From Streptomyces sp. NBC_00094 (GTDB lineage Bacteria; Actinomycetota; Actinomycetes; Streptomycetales; Streptomycetaceae), in the NCBI RefSeq assembly GCF_026343125.1, contig NZ_JAPEMB010000001.1, positions 1,860,001 through 1,924,000 of the forward strand: a stretch of DNA of 64,000 nucleotides, given 5' to 3'. The notes beneath the pieces are model-generated. The model saw only the letters and a program-made list of their open reading frames with translations, searched no databases and was not told where the DNA came from. Numbering within the stretch: the first letter of the stretch is position 1; each line of letters starts with the position of its first letter. Made by a program: the position numbers and the translations under genes. This document shows, piece by piece, positions 1 to 7,374 of the stretch.

Positions 1-652
1 CCCCGTCCCCGTACCCCTCCCGGCAGGAGGGGCAGAAGCAGAGGGACATCAGGTACTGCTCGCGGTCGCCCAGCGGGACTCCCGAGGTCTTGTCGTGGGC
101 GTGGAGGTGGGCGAGGCCGTACCAGCCGCAGGACTCCAGTTCGGTGCCGGCGGCGCCGGGGCGGACGGCGGCCTCGGCCGCGAGGTCGACGAGGAGGGCG
201 CGGACGTCGGGGCGGGCGACGCAGGGGGCCCAGGGGTAGCGGTCGCCGTACGCGTTGACGACGGAGGTCTCGGGATGTTCGGCGCCGAGGCGGGAGTTGT
301 GGGCCAGGACGACCCAGCTGTGGACGTCGAGGCCGGTGCCGGAGAGGGCCTCGGCGGCCCGGCCGTACGCGTCGCCGGGGGCCCACTCCCCCGCCGGGTA
401 CGGGCGGAGCGCGCGGCCCGCCCAGCGGTCCGGGTCCGGCGGGTAGAGCACGGCGGCGTACTCGGCGGTGACGATCCGGTGGGCCGGGTGGCGGGGGCTG
501 AGCGCCCGGGTCGAGTGGTAGGCGGAGGCGAGCGTGACCTGCGCGATGCCGAGCTCCGCGAGGAGCCCGGGCGCTGCGGGGTCGCCGTCGACGTCCCAGG
601 GGTAGAGGAAGGCTCCGGCACGCAGGAGCCTCCCCTCGTCGTTCCCGCTCAC
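1..652 (-). CDS. Unrecognised protein, 5' part only (runs off the window)
   Basis: About 217 codons are open from a GTG at 652 to the window edge; the C-terminus is missing. Visible features are an N-terminal GAFLYPWDV segment, a LHAHDK motif and a CFCPSC cysteine cluster close to the edge. The GTG overlaps the TGA of the upstream dehydratase gene (GTGA), so the two are probably translationally coupled and may serve the same sugar-acid pathway. The aromatic and acidic pattern recalls TIM-barrel sugar-active proteins, but I cannot assign a family. The longer ORF in another frame from 621 has Ser/Pro/Thr/Arg-rich, non-protein-like composition and was discarded. Confidence 0.7.
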   Translation of the reverse strand, partial: MSGNDEGRLLRAGAFLYPWDVDGDPAAPGLLAELGIAQVTLASAYHSTRALSPRHPAHRIVTAEYAAVLYPPDPDRWAGRALRPYPAGEWAPGDAYGRAAEALSGTGLDVHSWVVLAHNSRLGAEHPETSVVNAYGDRYPWAPCVARPDVRALLVDLAAEAAVRPGAAGTELESCGWYGLAHLHAHDKTSGVPLGDREQYLMSLCFCPSCREGYGDG

Positions 653-1581
653 GCGCCGGCCTCCTTCAGGAGGGCGCGGCCGCGCTCGACGAGCAGGGCG
701 AGTTCCGCGAGGTGTGCGGGGGTGGGCTCGCTCAGCGGCGGCCGTACCTCTCCTACGTCCAGGCCTCCCATCCGTACCGCCGCCTTGACGAGCGAGACGG
801 CGTATCCGCGGCCCTGGGAACGGAGTTCGACGAGCGGCCGGTAGAAGCCGTCGACGAGGAGGTTCACGGTGGTGTCGTCGCCGGTGGCGAGGGCGCGGTG
901 GAAGGCGAGGGCGAGGTCGGGGGCGAAGCAGAAGACGGCAGAGGAGTAGAGGGTGACGCCGATGCCCCGGTAGGCGGCGCAGGTGAGTTCGGCGGTCGGC
1001 AGGCCGTTGAAGTAGAGCAGGTCGAGGCCCTCGGCGCGGACGGCGCTGACGATGCGCTGCATGAGGTCGAGGTCGCCGAGGCCGTCCTTGAGGCCGATGA
1101 TGCCGTCGGTGCGGGCGAGGGCGACGGCGGTCGCGGGGGTGAGGACCGCGTTGTCCCGCTGGTAGACGATCACGTCGAGGGAGGTGGCGGCGGCGAGTTC
1201 GGTGTAGTGGCGGAGCAGCCCGGCCTGGTCGGCCACGACGAGGTACGGGGGCATGGCGAGGAGTCCGTCGGCGCCGGCCTCCTCGGCGAGCCGCGCGTAC
1301 TGGACGGCGAGCGCGGTGCCGTATCCGGCGCCGGCGACGACGGGGACACGGCCGGCGGTCTCCTCGACGGCGGCGGCGACGCAGACCCGGAACTCCTCGG
1401 GGGTGAGCGCGTGGAACTCGCCGGTGCCGCAGCAGGCGAAGACGGCGGCGGCGCCCGCGTCGACGCCGGCGCGGACGTGAGCGCGGAAGGCGTCGAGGTC
1501 GAGGGAGCCGTCCGGCCCGAAGGCGGTGACGGGGAAGAAGAGCAGGCCGTCGAGCCGGCCGGCGAGCGGGGTGGTGGTCAC
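649..1581 (-). CDS. kdgD: 5-dehydro-4-deoxyglucarate dehydratase (KdgD, DapA superfamily)
   Basis: Converts 5-dehydro-4-deoxyglucarate to 2,5-dioxopentanoate (alpha-ketoglutarate semialdehyde) in cytosolic glucarate/galactarate breakdown. The 310-residue (beta/alpha)8 protein has GTGEF at residues 52-56, where DapA has GTTGE. It also has VYQRDN with Tyr140 and GLKDG with the Schiff-base Lys165; these are the KdgD-type signatures. The GTG start at 1581 is chosen over the longer frame to 1836 because it follows GGGAG by a short gap and begins at the conserved N-terminus. It lies divergent from a uronate dehydrogenase gene, which supports the pathway assignment, and overlaps the next gene by 4 nt. 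Confidence 0.9.
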   Translation of the reverse strand: MTTTPLAGRLDGLLFFPVTAFGPDGSLDLDAFRAHVRAGVDAGAAAVFACCGTGEFHALTPEEFRVCVAAAVEETAGRVPVVAGAGYGTALAVQYARLAEEAGADGLLAMPPYLVVADQAGLLRHYTELAAATSLDVIVYQRDNAVLTPATAVALARTDGIIGLKDGLGDLDLMQRIVSAVRAEGLDLLYFNGLPTAELTCAAYRGIGVTLYSSAVFCFAPDLALAFHRALATGDDTTVNLLVDGFYRPLVELRSQGRGYAVSLVKAAVRMGGLDVGEVRPPLSEPTPAHLAELALLVERGRALLKEAGA

Positions 1582-1614
1582 GGGCGCTCCCAGGGAAGTC
1601 CGTCGTGCACAGTT

Positions 1615-1625
1615 ATGACTGTCAT
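1615..1625. promoter_or_regulatory. Candidate operator in the kdgD/udh divergent region
   Basis: The 245-bp divergent intergenic region holds a perfect odd palindrome, ATGACTGTCAT, 34 bp upstream of the kdgD GTG, in an AT-rich patch (1610-1640) that is otherwise rare here. It has the size of a GntR-type half-site pair. No regulator gene adjoins it in the window except the AraC gene beyond udh, so the binding protein is unknown. The rest of the gap shows nothing recognisable except the udh ribosome-binding site. Confidence 0.4.
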
Positions 1626-1826
1626 CCATATTCTTGAACACCGACGTCTCGCACGCTAGAACAGCGCCGAAGCGCCGGTCAAGGAGAAGGCGCGCCGTAT
1701 CGCACCCTCTTGACGCTCCATCGGGCCGCTCCCTACCGTGTCCACGGTTGTGAACGGCACTCAGCCCCACGACAACCGAGCCCGCACCCCTCAGCCGCAC
1801 GGCACTCGACGGAGGAGATCCACTCC

Positions 1827-2636
1827 ATGCCCGCACCCCGCACCGTCCTCCTCACCGGCGCCGCCGGCGGCGTCGGCACGCTGATGCGGGAGCTGCTGCC
1901 CCCGTACGGCTACGAGCTGCGCCTGCTGGACGTCGCCCCCGTCCAGGGGGCGCCGGACGCGATCGTCGCCGACCTCGCGGACCGTACGGCGCTGCGCGAG
2001 GCGGTCCGGGGCGTCGACGCGATCGTGCACCTGGCCGGGATCTCCCTGGAGGCCGACTTCGAGAAGATCATGGCCGCCAACATCGCCGGGACGTACCACC
2101 TCTACGAGGCCGCCCGCGAGGAGGGCGTCCGGCGCGTGGTCCTCGCCTCCAGCAACCACGCCGTCGGCTTCACCCGGCGCCCGCGCGAGGGCGAGCCGGT
2201 GGTCCCGGTCGACACCCCGCACCGCCCCGACACCTTCTACGGCCTCTCCAAGTGCTTCGGCGAGGACCTCGCCCAGCTCTACTGGGACCTGCACGGCATC
2301 GAGACGGTCTCCGTGCGCATCGGCTCCTGCTTCCCCGAGCCCACCTCGGTGCGGATGCTCTCGATGTGGCTCAGCCCCGGGGACTGCGCCCGCCTCCTGC
2401 ACGCCTCGCTCACCGCCGGGTCCGTCGGTCACACCGTGGCGTACGGCTCCTCCGCCAACACCCGCACGTGGTGGGACCTCTCCACGGCCCGGGCGCTCGG
2501 CTTCGACCCGCAGGACGACTCGGAGGTCCACGCGGAGAAGCTGATCGCGGAGCGGGGGCTCCCGGAGGAGGGCAGCGCCGACGACCTCTACCTGGGCGGC
2601 CACTTCACCGTGAACCCGCCGCGCTGGCCGCACTGA
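1827..2636 (+). CDS. udh: Uronate dehydrogenase (NAD-dependent, extended SDR)
   Basis: Oxidises D-glucuronate or D-galacturonate to the aldarolactone with NAD+, the first step toward the substrate of KdgD. The 269 residues match the usual length of Udh. The Rossmann glycine motif is GAAGGVG (residues 11-17), the catalytic pair is YGLSK (Tyr138, Lys142), and the family blocks ASSNHAVGF, RIGSC-PEP and RMLSMW are all present and closely resemble characterised bacterial Udh. The ATG at 1827 follows GGAGGAG by 9 nt. The gene is divergent from kdgD and is followed by a stem-loop. Confidence 0.88.
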   Translation: MPAPRTVLLTGAAGGVGTLMRELLPPYGYELRLLDVAPVQGAPDAIVADLADRTALREAVRGVDAIVHLAGISLEADFEKIMAANIAGTYHLYEAAREEGVRRVVLASSNHAVGFTRRPREGEPVVPVDTPHRPDTFYGLSKCFGEDLAQLYWDLHGIETVSVRIGSCFPEPTSVRMLSMWLSPGDCARLLHASLTAGSVGHTVAYGSSANTRTWWDLSTARALGFDPQDDSEVHAEKLIAERGLPEEGSADDLYLGGHFTVNPPRWPH

Positions 2637-2663
2637 GCGGAAAGAGGGCAGCCTTACGCAGGG

Positions 2664-2699
2664 CCCGGCCGGACTTATTACGGGGGAATGCCGGCCGGG
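2664..2699 (+). terminator. Stem-loop terminator after udh
   Basis: Nine-bp perfect arms CCCGGCCGG (2664-2672) and CCGGCCGGG (2691-2699) with an 18-nt AT-richer loop, 28 bp past the udh stop. No T-tract follows, which is common for actinobacterial terminators. Confidence 0.55.
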
Positions 2700-2812
2700 A
2701 CCCGGGTCACGGCGCGCGCTGGCAAACCGGACATGTCCACGGTAAGTCCGGGCGAAGATCATCGCGAGCCGCGGAACGCGGCGTCTGTCCGGATTGCGCG
2801 GCCCGTTCGCCC

Positions 2813-2923
2813 ACCGACCTGCCGACCCGCTGCCGCGCCGACCTACTGACCGGCCGACGTATCGACCTGCAGACCGGCCGACCTGCCGACGTATCGACCT
2901 GCCGACCTACCGACCTACCGACC
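2813..2923. repeat. Degenerate tandem repeats of an 8-bp CGACCTGC-like unit
   Basis: About 110 bp made of variants of CGACCTGC and CGACCTAC, including the longer motif GACGTATCGACCTGC twice (near 2857 and 2888). It ends 7 bp from the stop codon of the convergent AraC gene at 2931. There is no credible coding frame; the ORFs reading through it are low-complexity shadows. The region 2637-2930 otherwise holds only the udh stem-loop. Confidence 0.75.
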
Positions 2924-2930
2924 GGCCCGC

Positions 2931-3908
2931 TCACCCGGACGCCCTCAGGGTCCGGGACGGGGACTCTCCGAACTTCTCCCGGTAGCGCGCCGCGAACCGG
3001 CCCTGGTGGGCGAAGCCCCAGCGCCAGGCCACCTCGCTCACGGTCACCTCCTCCGGCGCAGCCGCCCGCAGCTCCTCGCGGACCCGGTCGAGACGCACCT
3101 CCCGGACGTACGCCATCGGCGACATCCCCACGTACTCCCGGAAGGACTCCTGGAGGCGGCGCACGCTCACCCGGGCCAGGGCCGCGAGTTCGGTGGTCGT
3201 GTACGGGTGCTCGGGGCGCTCCCGTACCGCGTCCATCGCCCGCTTGACCGGGGCCGGGCGGCGCGCCTCCCCCGGGTGGGCCAGCGCCTCGCGCCAGGGG
3301 TGCTCGGCGGCCAGGAGCAGTCCGTTGAGCAGCGCCTCCTGGAGGGGCCGCGCGACCAGCTCGTGCTGGGCGAGGCCCTCCCCCGCGAGCGCCTCGTAGG
3401 CGACCTGGCGGGCGAAGCGGACCCAGCTCAGGCCGGGGCCGCGCGTGATGTCCAGGCGGGGCGCGAAGGTGAGGGGGCCGCTCGCCGGGCGGCCGAGGAG
3501 CCGTTCCAGGCGGTCGCGCAGTTCGGCCGCCCCGATCTTCACGGAGAGGGTCCGGCAGTCCCCGCTCCAGCGGTCGAGGAAGGTGTCCCCCGACGGATCG
3601 AGCAGCAGCGCCTCGGTGGCCGTCGCGACGACCGGCGGGCGGCCGCCCTGGCGTATCTCCATCGTGCCGCTGAGCGGCGCGTTCAGGTGGTACGCGCCGA
3701 GCTCCCCGAAGCTCATCCGCACGTCGGCCCCGCAGCTCAGGTCGCCGATGACCAGCGGCCCGAGGGCGACGGTGTCGAAGCGCGCCGCGAAGGGCCGCCG
3801 CTCCCGTTCGACGACGTCCATGCGATTCGCGTAGTAGCGCGCGTCGAGCTCCTCGCGCGCCTCGTCGACGTCCCCCGTGCGGAACGAACTCCCACCCACT
3901 GCACCCAT
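2931..3908 (-). CDS. AraC-family transcriptional regulator
   Basis: A 325-residue regulator with an N-terminal ligand-binding cupin-like domain (roughly 20-200) and a C-terminal double helix-turn-helix (about 225-322). The latter includes TELAALARVSVRRLQESF and SEVAWRWGFAHQGRFAARY, the AraC/XylS pattern ending in the usual GESPSRTLR. The ATG at 3908 has no Shine-Dalgarno, but TATCCT lies 8 nt upstream, so the mRNA may be leaderless. That hexamer falls inside an AT-rich direct repeat likely to be its own operator. Its targets could be the divergent small gene or the udh side. The ligand is unknown. Confidence 0.88.
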   Translation of the reverse strand: MGAVGGSSFRTGDVDEAREELDARYYANRMDVVERERRPFAARFDTVALGPLVIGDLSCGADVRMSFGELGAYHLNAPLSGTMEIRQGGRPPVVATATEALLLDPSGDTFLDRWSGDCRTLSVKIGAAELRDRLERLLGRPASGPLTFAPRLDITRGPGLSWVRFARQVAYEALAGEGLAQHELVARPLQEALLNGLLLAAEHPWREALAHPGEARRPAPVKRAMDAVRERPEHPYTTTELAALARVSVRRLQESFREYVGMSPMAYVREVRLDRVREELRAAAPEEVTVSEVAWRWGFAHQGRFAARYREKFGESPSRTLRASG

Positions 3909-3914
3909 GGGCCG

Positions 3915-3937
3915 AAAGGATATTCAAAAGGATATTC
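3915..3937. promoter_or_regulatory. Direct-repeat operator between AraC gene and small gene
   Basis: AAAGGATATTC occurs twice, at 3915-3925 and 3927-3937, with 12-bp periodicity. It is strikingly AT-rich against the surroundings. It covers the presumed -10 (TATCCT on the minus strand) of the AraC gene. Direct repeats are the usual binding architecture of AraC proteins, so autoregulation is inferred. Confidence 0.55.
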
Positions 3938-3975
3938 GTATGACGGATCCGGCCGGGGGCGGCAGGATTCCGTGC

Positions 3976-4215
3976 ATGCCGAGACCCCAGGGATTCACCT
4001 ACGAGCAGCGCCGCGACGGCTCCGTCGTCCTCACCCACCAGGGCCGTGCCGCGGGCGTGCTGCGCGGCGGCCGTGCCGACAAGTTCCTCGCGGAGGTGGA
4101 GTCCGGGGACGCCCAGCTGGTCATGGCCCGCTGGACGGGCGCGTACCGCTTCGGCAACGAACGGCAGGCCAGGAACCACCCGCGTAACCAAGGTGGCCGA
4201 ACCGGGCGAGGGTAA
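3976..4215 (+). CDS. Small conserved-looking protein of unknown function (79 aa)
   Basis: Begins MPRPQGFTYEQRRDGSVVLTHQGRAAGVLRG and ends in a basic, disordered GGRTGRG tail; no signal peptide or membrane segment. The body (FTYE...VVLTHQG...LRGGRADKFLAEVESGDAQLVMARWTGAYRFGNE) has codon use like the neighbouring genes and a plausible small alpha/beta composition. ATG 3976 was chosen; CAGGAT 7 nt upstream could be a leaderless -10. An in-frame ATG at 3940 is the alternative. It is divergent from the AraC gene across the direct repeat, so it may be that regulator's target. I do not recognise a family. Confidence 0.6.
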   Translation: MPRPQGFTYEQRRDGSVVLTHQGRAAGVLRGGRADKFLAEVESGDAQLVMARWTGAYRFGNERQARNHPRNQGGRTGRG

Positions 4216-4251
4216 GGGAACGGCAAAGCGGTCCGGATCGTTACCCCTGGC

Positions 4252-5481
4252 ATGACCGCTATGACCCCCGGCTCGAACATTCCGCTCACCGTCGCGCGCG
4301 TGGCGGTGGACGTCGCCGCCCCGGTGCGGCTCGACGTCTCGGGCCTGCTGCTCGGCGCCAACGGCAAGGTGCGCTCGGACGACGACTTCATCTTCTACAA
4401 CCAGCCCGCCGGGCCCGGTGTGGCCTACCGCTCCGGCGGCGGCACCGCGCCCGACGCGATCGTGGTGGACACGAGCGCGGTCCCGGCCGGCATCGAGAGG
4501 ATCGTCGTCACGGCGAGCCCCGACGCCGCGGGCCAGACCTTCCAGGGCATCGAGCCCACGGCCACCCTGCGCAACGCGGACGACGGCAGCGTCCTCGCCA
4601 CCTTCACACCGCCGCAGCTCGGCACGGAGACGGCGCTGGTGGTCGTCGAGGTCTACCTGCGCAACGGCGCCTGGAAGGCCCGCGCCGTCGGCCAGGGGTA
4701 CGCGAACGGGCTGGCAGGCATCGCGACGGACTTCGGCGTCTCCGTGGAGGACGAGCCGGCCGCCGCCCCGGCCCCGGCACCCGTCGCCGCCGCTCCCGTC
4801 GCGCCCCCGGTCCCGCCCGTCCCGCCGGCGCCGCCCGCCGCCGCCCCTGTCGACCCCCGCATCGCGGCCTCGGCGCCCGCCGCCGCGGCCCCCGTCTCCA
4901 CCGGCAAGATCAACCTCGACAAGGGCCGGGTCAACCTCCAGAAGAACCAGACGGTGTCCCTGGTCAAGGGCGGCAAGCCGCTGCTCTCCCAGGTCAAGAT
5001 GGGCCTCGGCTGGGAGCCCGCCTACCGGGGCAAGGACATCGACCTGGACGCCTCCGTCATCGCGTACGGCCCCCAGCGCAACCACCTGGACAGCTGCTAC
5101 TTCGGCAAGCTGTCGATCCTCGGCGGCTCGGTCAAGCACTCCGGTGACAACCTCACCGGCGAGGGCGCGGGCGACGACGAGGTGATCGTCGTCGACCTCG
5201 GCCGGCTGCCCGCCGAGGCCACCGGCCTGGTCTTCACGGTCAACTCCTTCTCCGGTCAGAAGTTCACCGAGGTCGCCAAGGCCTACTGCCGGCTGATGGA
5301 CGCCGCGACCGGCGAGGAGCTGGTCCGCTTCGACCTCACCACCGCCGAGCCGCAGACCGGCGTGATGATGGCGAAGCTGATCAAGCAGTTCACCGGCGAG
5401 TGGGAGATGACGGCGATGGGCGAGTTCGTGAAGTCGCGGACCGTCCGGGGCATGGTGAAGCCCGCCGCCCAGTCGCTCTGA
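4252..5481 (+). CDS. TerD-family protein with two TerD domains
   Basis: A 409-residue cytosolic protein of the tellurium-resistance/stress TerD family, whose members bind Ca2+. The N-terminal TerD domain (about 1-165) carries the hallmark LLGANGKVRSDDDFIFYNQ and acidic GDDEV-like loops. A Pro/Ala linker (about 170-215, PVAPPVPPVPPAPP) leads to a second TerD domain (about 220-405: KGGKPLLSQVKMGLGWEP, DLDASVIAYG, GEGAGDDEVIVVDLGRLP). No terZABC genes lie nearby, so it is an orphan. Metal stress and development-linked roles are known for the family; the role here is inferred. The start at 4252 has no Shine-Dalgarno. Confidence 0.88.
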   Translation: MTAMTPGSNIPLTVARVAVDVAAPVRLDVSGLLLGANGKVRSDDDFIFYNQPAGPGVAYRSGGGTAPDAIVVDTSAVPAGIERIVVTASPDAAGQTFQGIEPTATLRNADDGSVLATFTPPQLGTETALVVVEVYLRNGAWKARAVGQGYANGLAGIATDFGVSVEDEPAAAPAPAPVAAAPVAPPVPPVPPAPPAAAPVDPRIAASAPAAAAPVSTGKINLDKGRVNLQKNQTVSLVKGGKPLLSQVKMGLGWEPAYRGKDIDLDASVIAYGPQRNHLDSCYFGKLSILGGSVKHSGDNLTGEGAGDDEVIVVDLGRLPAEATGLVFTVNSFSGQKFTEVAKAYCRLMDAATGEELVRFDLTTAEPQTGVMMAKLIKQFTGEWEMTAMGEFVKSRTVRGMVKPAAQSL

Positions 5482-5521
5482 GCGGCAGGCTCCGTCTCTC
5501 CCCCCGGGAGAACCGGGTGAA

Positions 5522-6541
5522 CTAGGAGAACAGGGCGCTGTAGGCGTTGAGGGCGGGCTGGCCGCCGAGGTGGGCGTAGAGAACGGTCGAGTCCCGGCCG
5601 ATCTCTCCCCGCTCCACCAGGTCGATCAGGCCCGCCATCGACTTCCCCTCGTACACGGGGTCGGTGATCATGCCCTCGGTGCGGGCGGCGAGCCGCATCG
5701 CGTCGAGGGTCGCCTCGTCCGGGACGCCGTACACCCCGGCGTGGTAGCGCTCGTCCAGCTCGACGTCGGCCGCCGTCACCTCGCGCTCGACGCCGATGAG
5801 CGCGGCGGTGTCCCGGGCGATCCGGGTGATCTGCTCGTGCGTCGGGCCGGGCTTCGCGGAGGCGTCGACGCCGATGATCCGGCGGGCCGGTCCACCCTCC
5901 TCCGCGAGCGCGGCGAAGCCCGCGACCATCCCGGCCTGGGTGGAGCCGGTCACCGAGCAGACGACCACCGTGTCGAAGACGACGCCGAGCTCACGCTCCT
6001 GCTCGGCCACCTCGTACGCCCAGTTCGCGAAGCCGAGACCGCCGAGCGGGTGGTCGGAGGCGCCCGCCGGGATCGCGTACGGCTTCCCGCCGCCCTCCTC
6101 CACCTCGCGCAGGGCCTGCTCCCAGCTCTCCTTGAAGCCGATGCCGAAACCCGCCCGTACGAGGCGCACGTCGGCGCCGGCGAGGCGGCTGATCAGGATG
6201 TTGCCGACCTTGTCGTAGACGGCGTCCGGCCAGTCGACCCAGCTCTCCTGCACGAGGACGCAGCGCAGTCCGGCGCGGGCGGCGACGGCGGCGACCTGAC
6301 GGGTGTGGTTGGACTGGACGCCTCCGATGGAGACGAGGGTGTCGCAGCCCTGGGCCAGGGCGTCGGCGACCAGGTACTCCAGTTTGCGGGTCTTGTTCCC
6401 GCCGTACGCGACACCCGAGTTGCAGTCCTCGCGCTTGGCCCAGAGGGTGGCGCCGCCGAGGTGGTGGGTGAGCCGTTCGAGGGGGTGGACCGGGGAGGGC
6501 CCGAAGAGGAGGGGGTAGCGGTCGAAATCGGAGATCGGCAA
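5522..6541 (-). CDS. acdS: 1-aminocyclopropane-1-carboxylate deaminase
   Basis: PLP enzyme that opens the ACC ring to 2-oxobutanoate and ammonia; bacteria use it to consume the plant ethylene precursor. The 339 residues match AcdS. The PLP lysine is in [10 protein letters not shown] (Lys50). The residues that separate true deaminase from D-cysteine desulfhydrase are present: Tyr297-Glu298 in DPVYEGKS and Leu325 in YAHLGGQ. Translation starts at TTG 6541, preceded by GGGAG six bases upstream. It lies 49 bp downstream of a GntR regulator gene on the same strand, so it is probably co-transcribed and controlled by it. A plant-associated lifestyle is inferred. Confidence 0.92.
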   Translation of the reverse strand: MPISDFDRYPLLFGPSPVHPLERLTHHLGGATLWAKREDCNSGVAYGGNKTRKLEYLVADALAQGCDTLVSIGGVQSNHTRQVAAVAARAGLRCVLVQESWVDWPDAVYDKVGNILISRLAGADVRLVRAGFGIGFKESWEQALREVEEGGGKPYAIPAGASDHPLGGLGFANWAYEVAEQERELGVVFDTVVVCSVTGSTQAGMVAGFAALAEEGGPARRIIGVDASAKPGPTHEQITRIARDTAALIGVEREVTAADVELDERYHAGVYGVPDEATLDAMRLAARTEGMITDPVYEGKSMAGLIDLVERGEIGRDSTVLYAHLGGQPALNAYSALFS

Positions 6542-6590
6542 GACGGCTCCCGGTGGGTGAAGGTGGCGGCTGGACGAGGACCCTGGCGCG

Positions 6591-7286
6591 CTATGGACAG
6601 TCCGTCGGTGCCGGGATGCCGGTGACCTCGGCCACCTCCACGGCGTCGTCCGCGAGCTGTTCGAGCGCCGCCCAGATCTCCGTGGTGATCCGTACCGCCG
6701 CCTCCGCGTCCCCGTCCGCGCACGCGTCGATCAGCCGGGCGTGCAGCTCGGCCGACCCGCAGCTTCCGGAGTCGCCGAAGAGCCGCCGCTCGACGCGGCG
6801 GATCAGCGGGGTGTACCGCGCGATGGTGGCGGCGGCCGCGTGGTTGCCGCTGGCGACGACGAGGACCTGGTGGAGGTCGTCGTCGGCGCGCAGGGCGGCC
6901 TCCACGTCCGAGCAGCGGACGGCGGCCGCGAAGCGCTCGTTGGCCTCGCGCATGGCCCGGACGCCCTCGGGGCCGAGCAGCGGTACGCCGGTCCTGGCGG
7001 CGAGTTCGTGCATCACGCGCACGACCGATGCGGCGTCGCGGACCACGCGGCTGACCGGCCGGGTGACGCGGGTGTAGCTCTGCGGCTTGGTCTCGACGAG
7101 CCCCTCGCCGCAGAGCCGGGCCAGGGCCTCGCGCACGGGTGCGCGCGAGAGCCCGAGGAGGTCGGCCAGGTCGGCGTCCTTCAGCGGGGCGCCCGGGGCG
7201 AGCTCGCCGCGCACGATGGCCTCGCGCAGCGCCTCGTACGCCCGGTCACGCAGCAGGGTCCGGCCCACGGGCCTCAGTGCGTCCAT
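6591..7286 (-). CDS. GntR/FCD-type regulator, probable regulator of acdS
   Basis: A 231-residue protein with an N-terminal winged helix (about 12-75; [21 protein letters not shown] and [19 protein letters not shown] are diagnostic). The C-terminal all-helical FCD effector domain (about 85-215) includes DDDLHQVLV and LHARLIDAC, which supply metal or ligand histidines. The ATG at 7286 has no Shine-Dalgarno but has TAACAT 8 nt upstream, so a leaderless mRNA is likely. A large inverted repeat covers both. Sitting immediately upstream of acdS on the same strand, it probably senses ACC or a product; the ligand is inferred. Confidence 0.88.
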   Translation of the reverse strand: MDALRPVGRTLLRDRAYEALREAIVRGELAPGAPLKDADLADLLGLSRAPVREALARLCGEGLVETKPQSYTRVTRPVSRVVRDAASVVRVMHELAARTGVPLLGPEGVRAMREANERFAAAVRCSDVEAALRADDDLHQVLVVASGNHAAAATIARYTPLIRRVERRLFGDSGSCGSAELHARLIDACADGDAEAAVRITTEIWAALEQLADDAVEVAEVTGIPAPTDCP

Positions 7287-7317
7287 GGAGTGACATGTTA
7301 GATGTCAGTCCATGGAC
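7281..7317. promoter_or_regulatory. Large inverted-repeat operator at the gntR start
   Basis: Arms of 16 bp (7281-7296 and 7302-7317) pair with a single mismatch around GTTAG; the core is TGACAT-N5-ATGTCA and the outer part is GTCCATGGA/TCCATGGAC. It overlaps the gntR start codon (7284-7286) and the presumed -10 hexamer, a geometry suited to autorepression of a leaderless gntR-acdS transcript. Confidence 0.7.
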
Positions 7318-7374
7318 CTGACCAGGGGTCAGAGGGGCAGACCCGGAGGGCCGGAAGGGCAGCCGCCCGGTGGC

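Noticed and set aside
649..1581. kdgD read as a third dapA
   Set aside because: GTGEF, YQRDN and GLKDG are KdgD-specific and the neighbour is uronate dehydrogenase.
2813..2923. Possible CRISPR array or repeat-protein ORF
   Set aside because: Units are 8 bp without spacers, and the frames through it (Pro/Thr/Asp/Arg runs) lack any start signal or protein-like composition.
5522..6541. D-cysteine desulfhydrase instead of ACC deaminase
   Set aside because: Glu298 and Leu325, which distinguish true ACC deaminase, are present.
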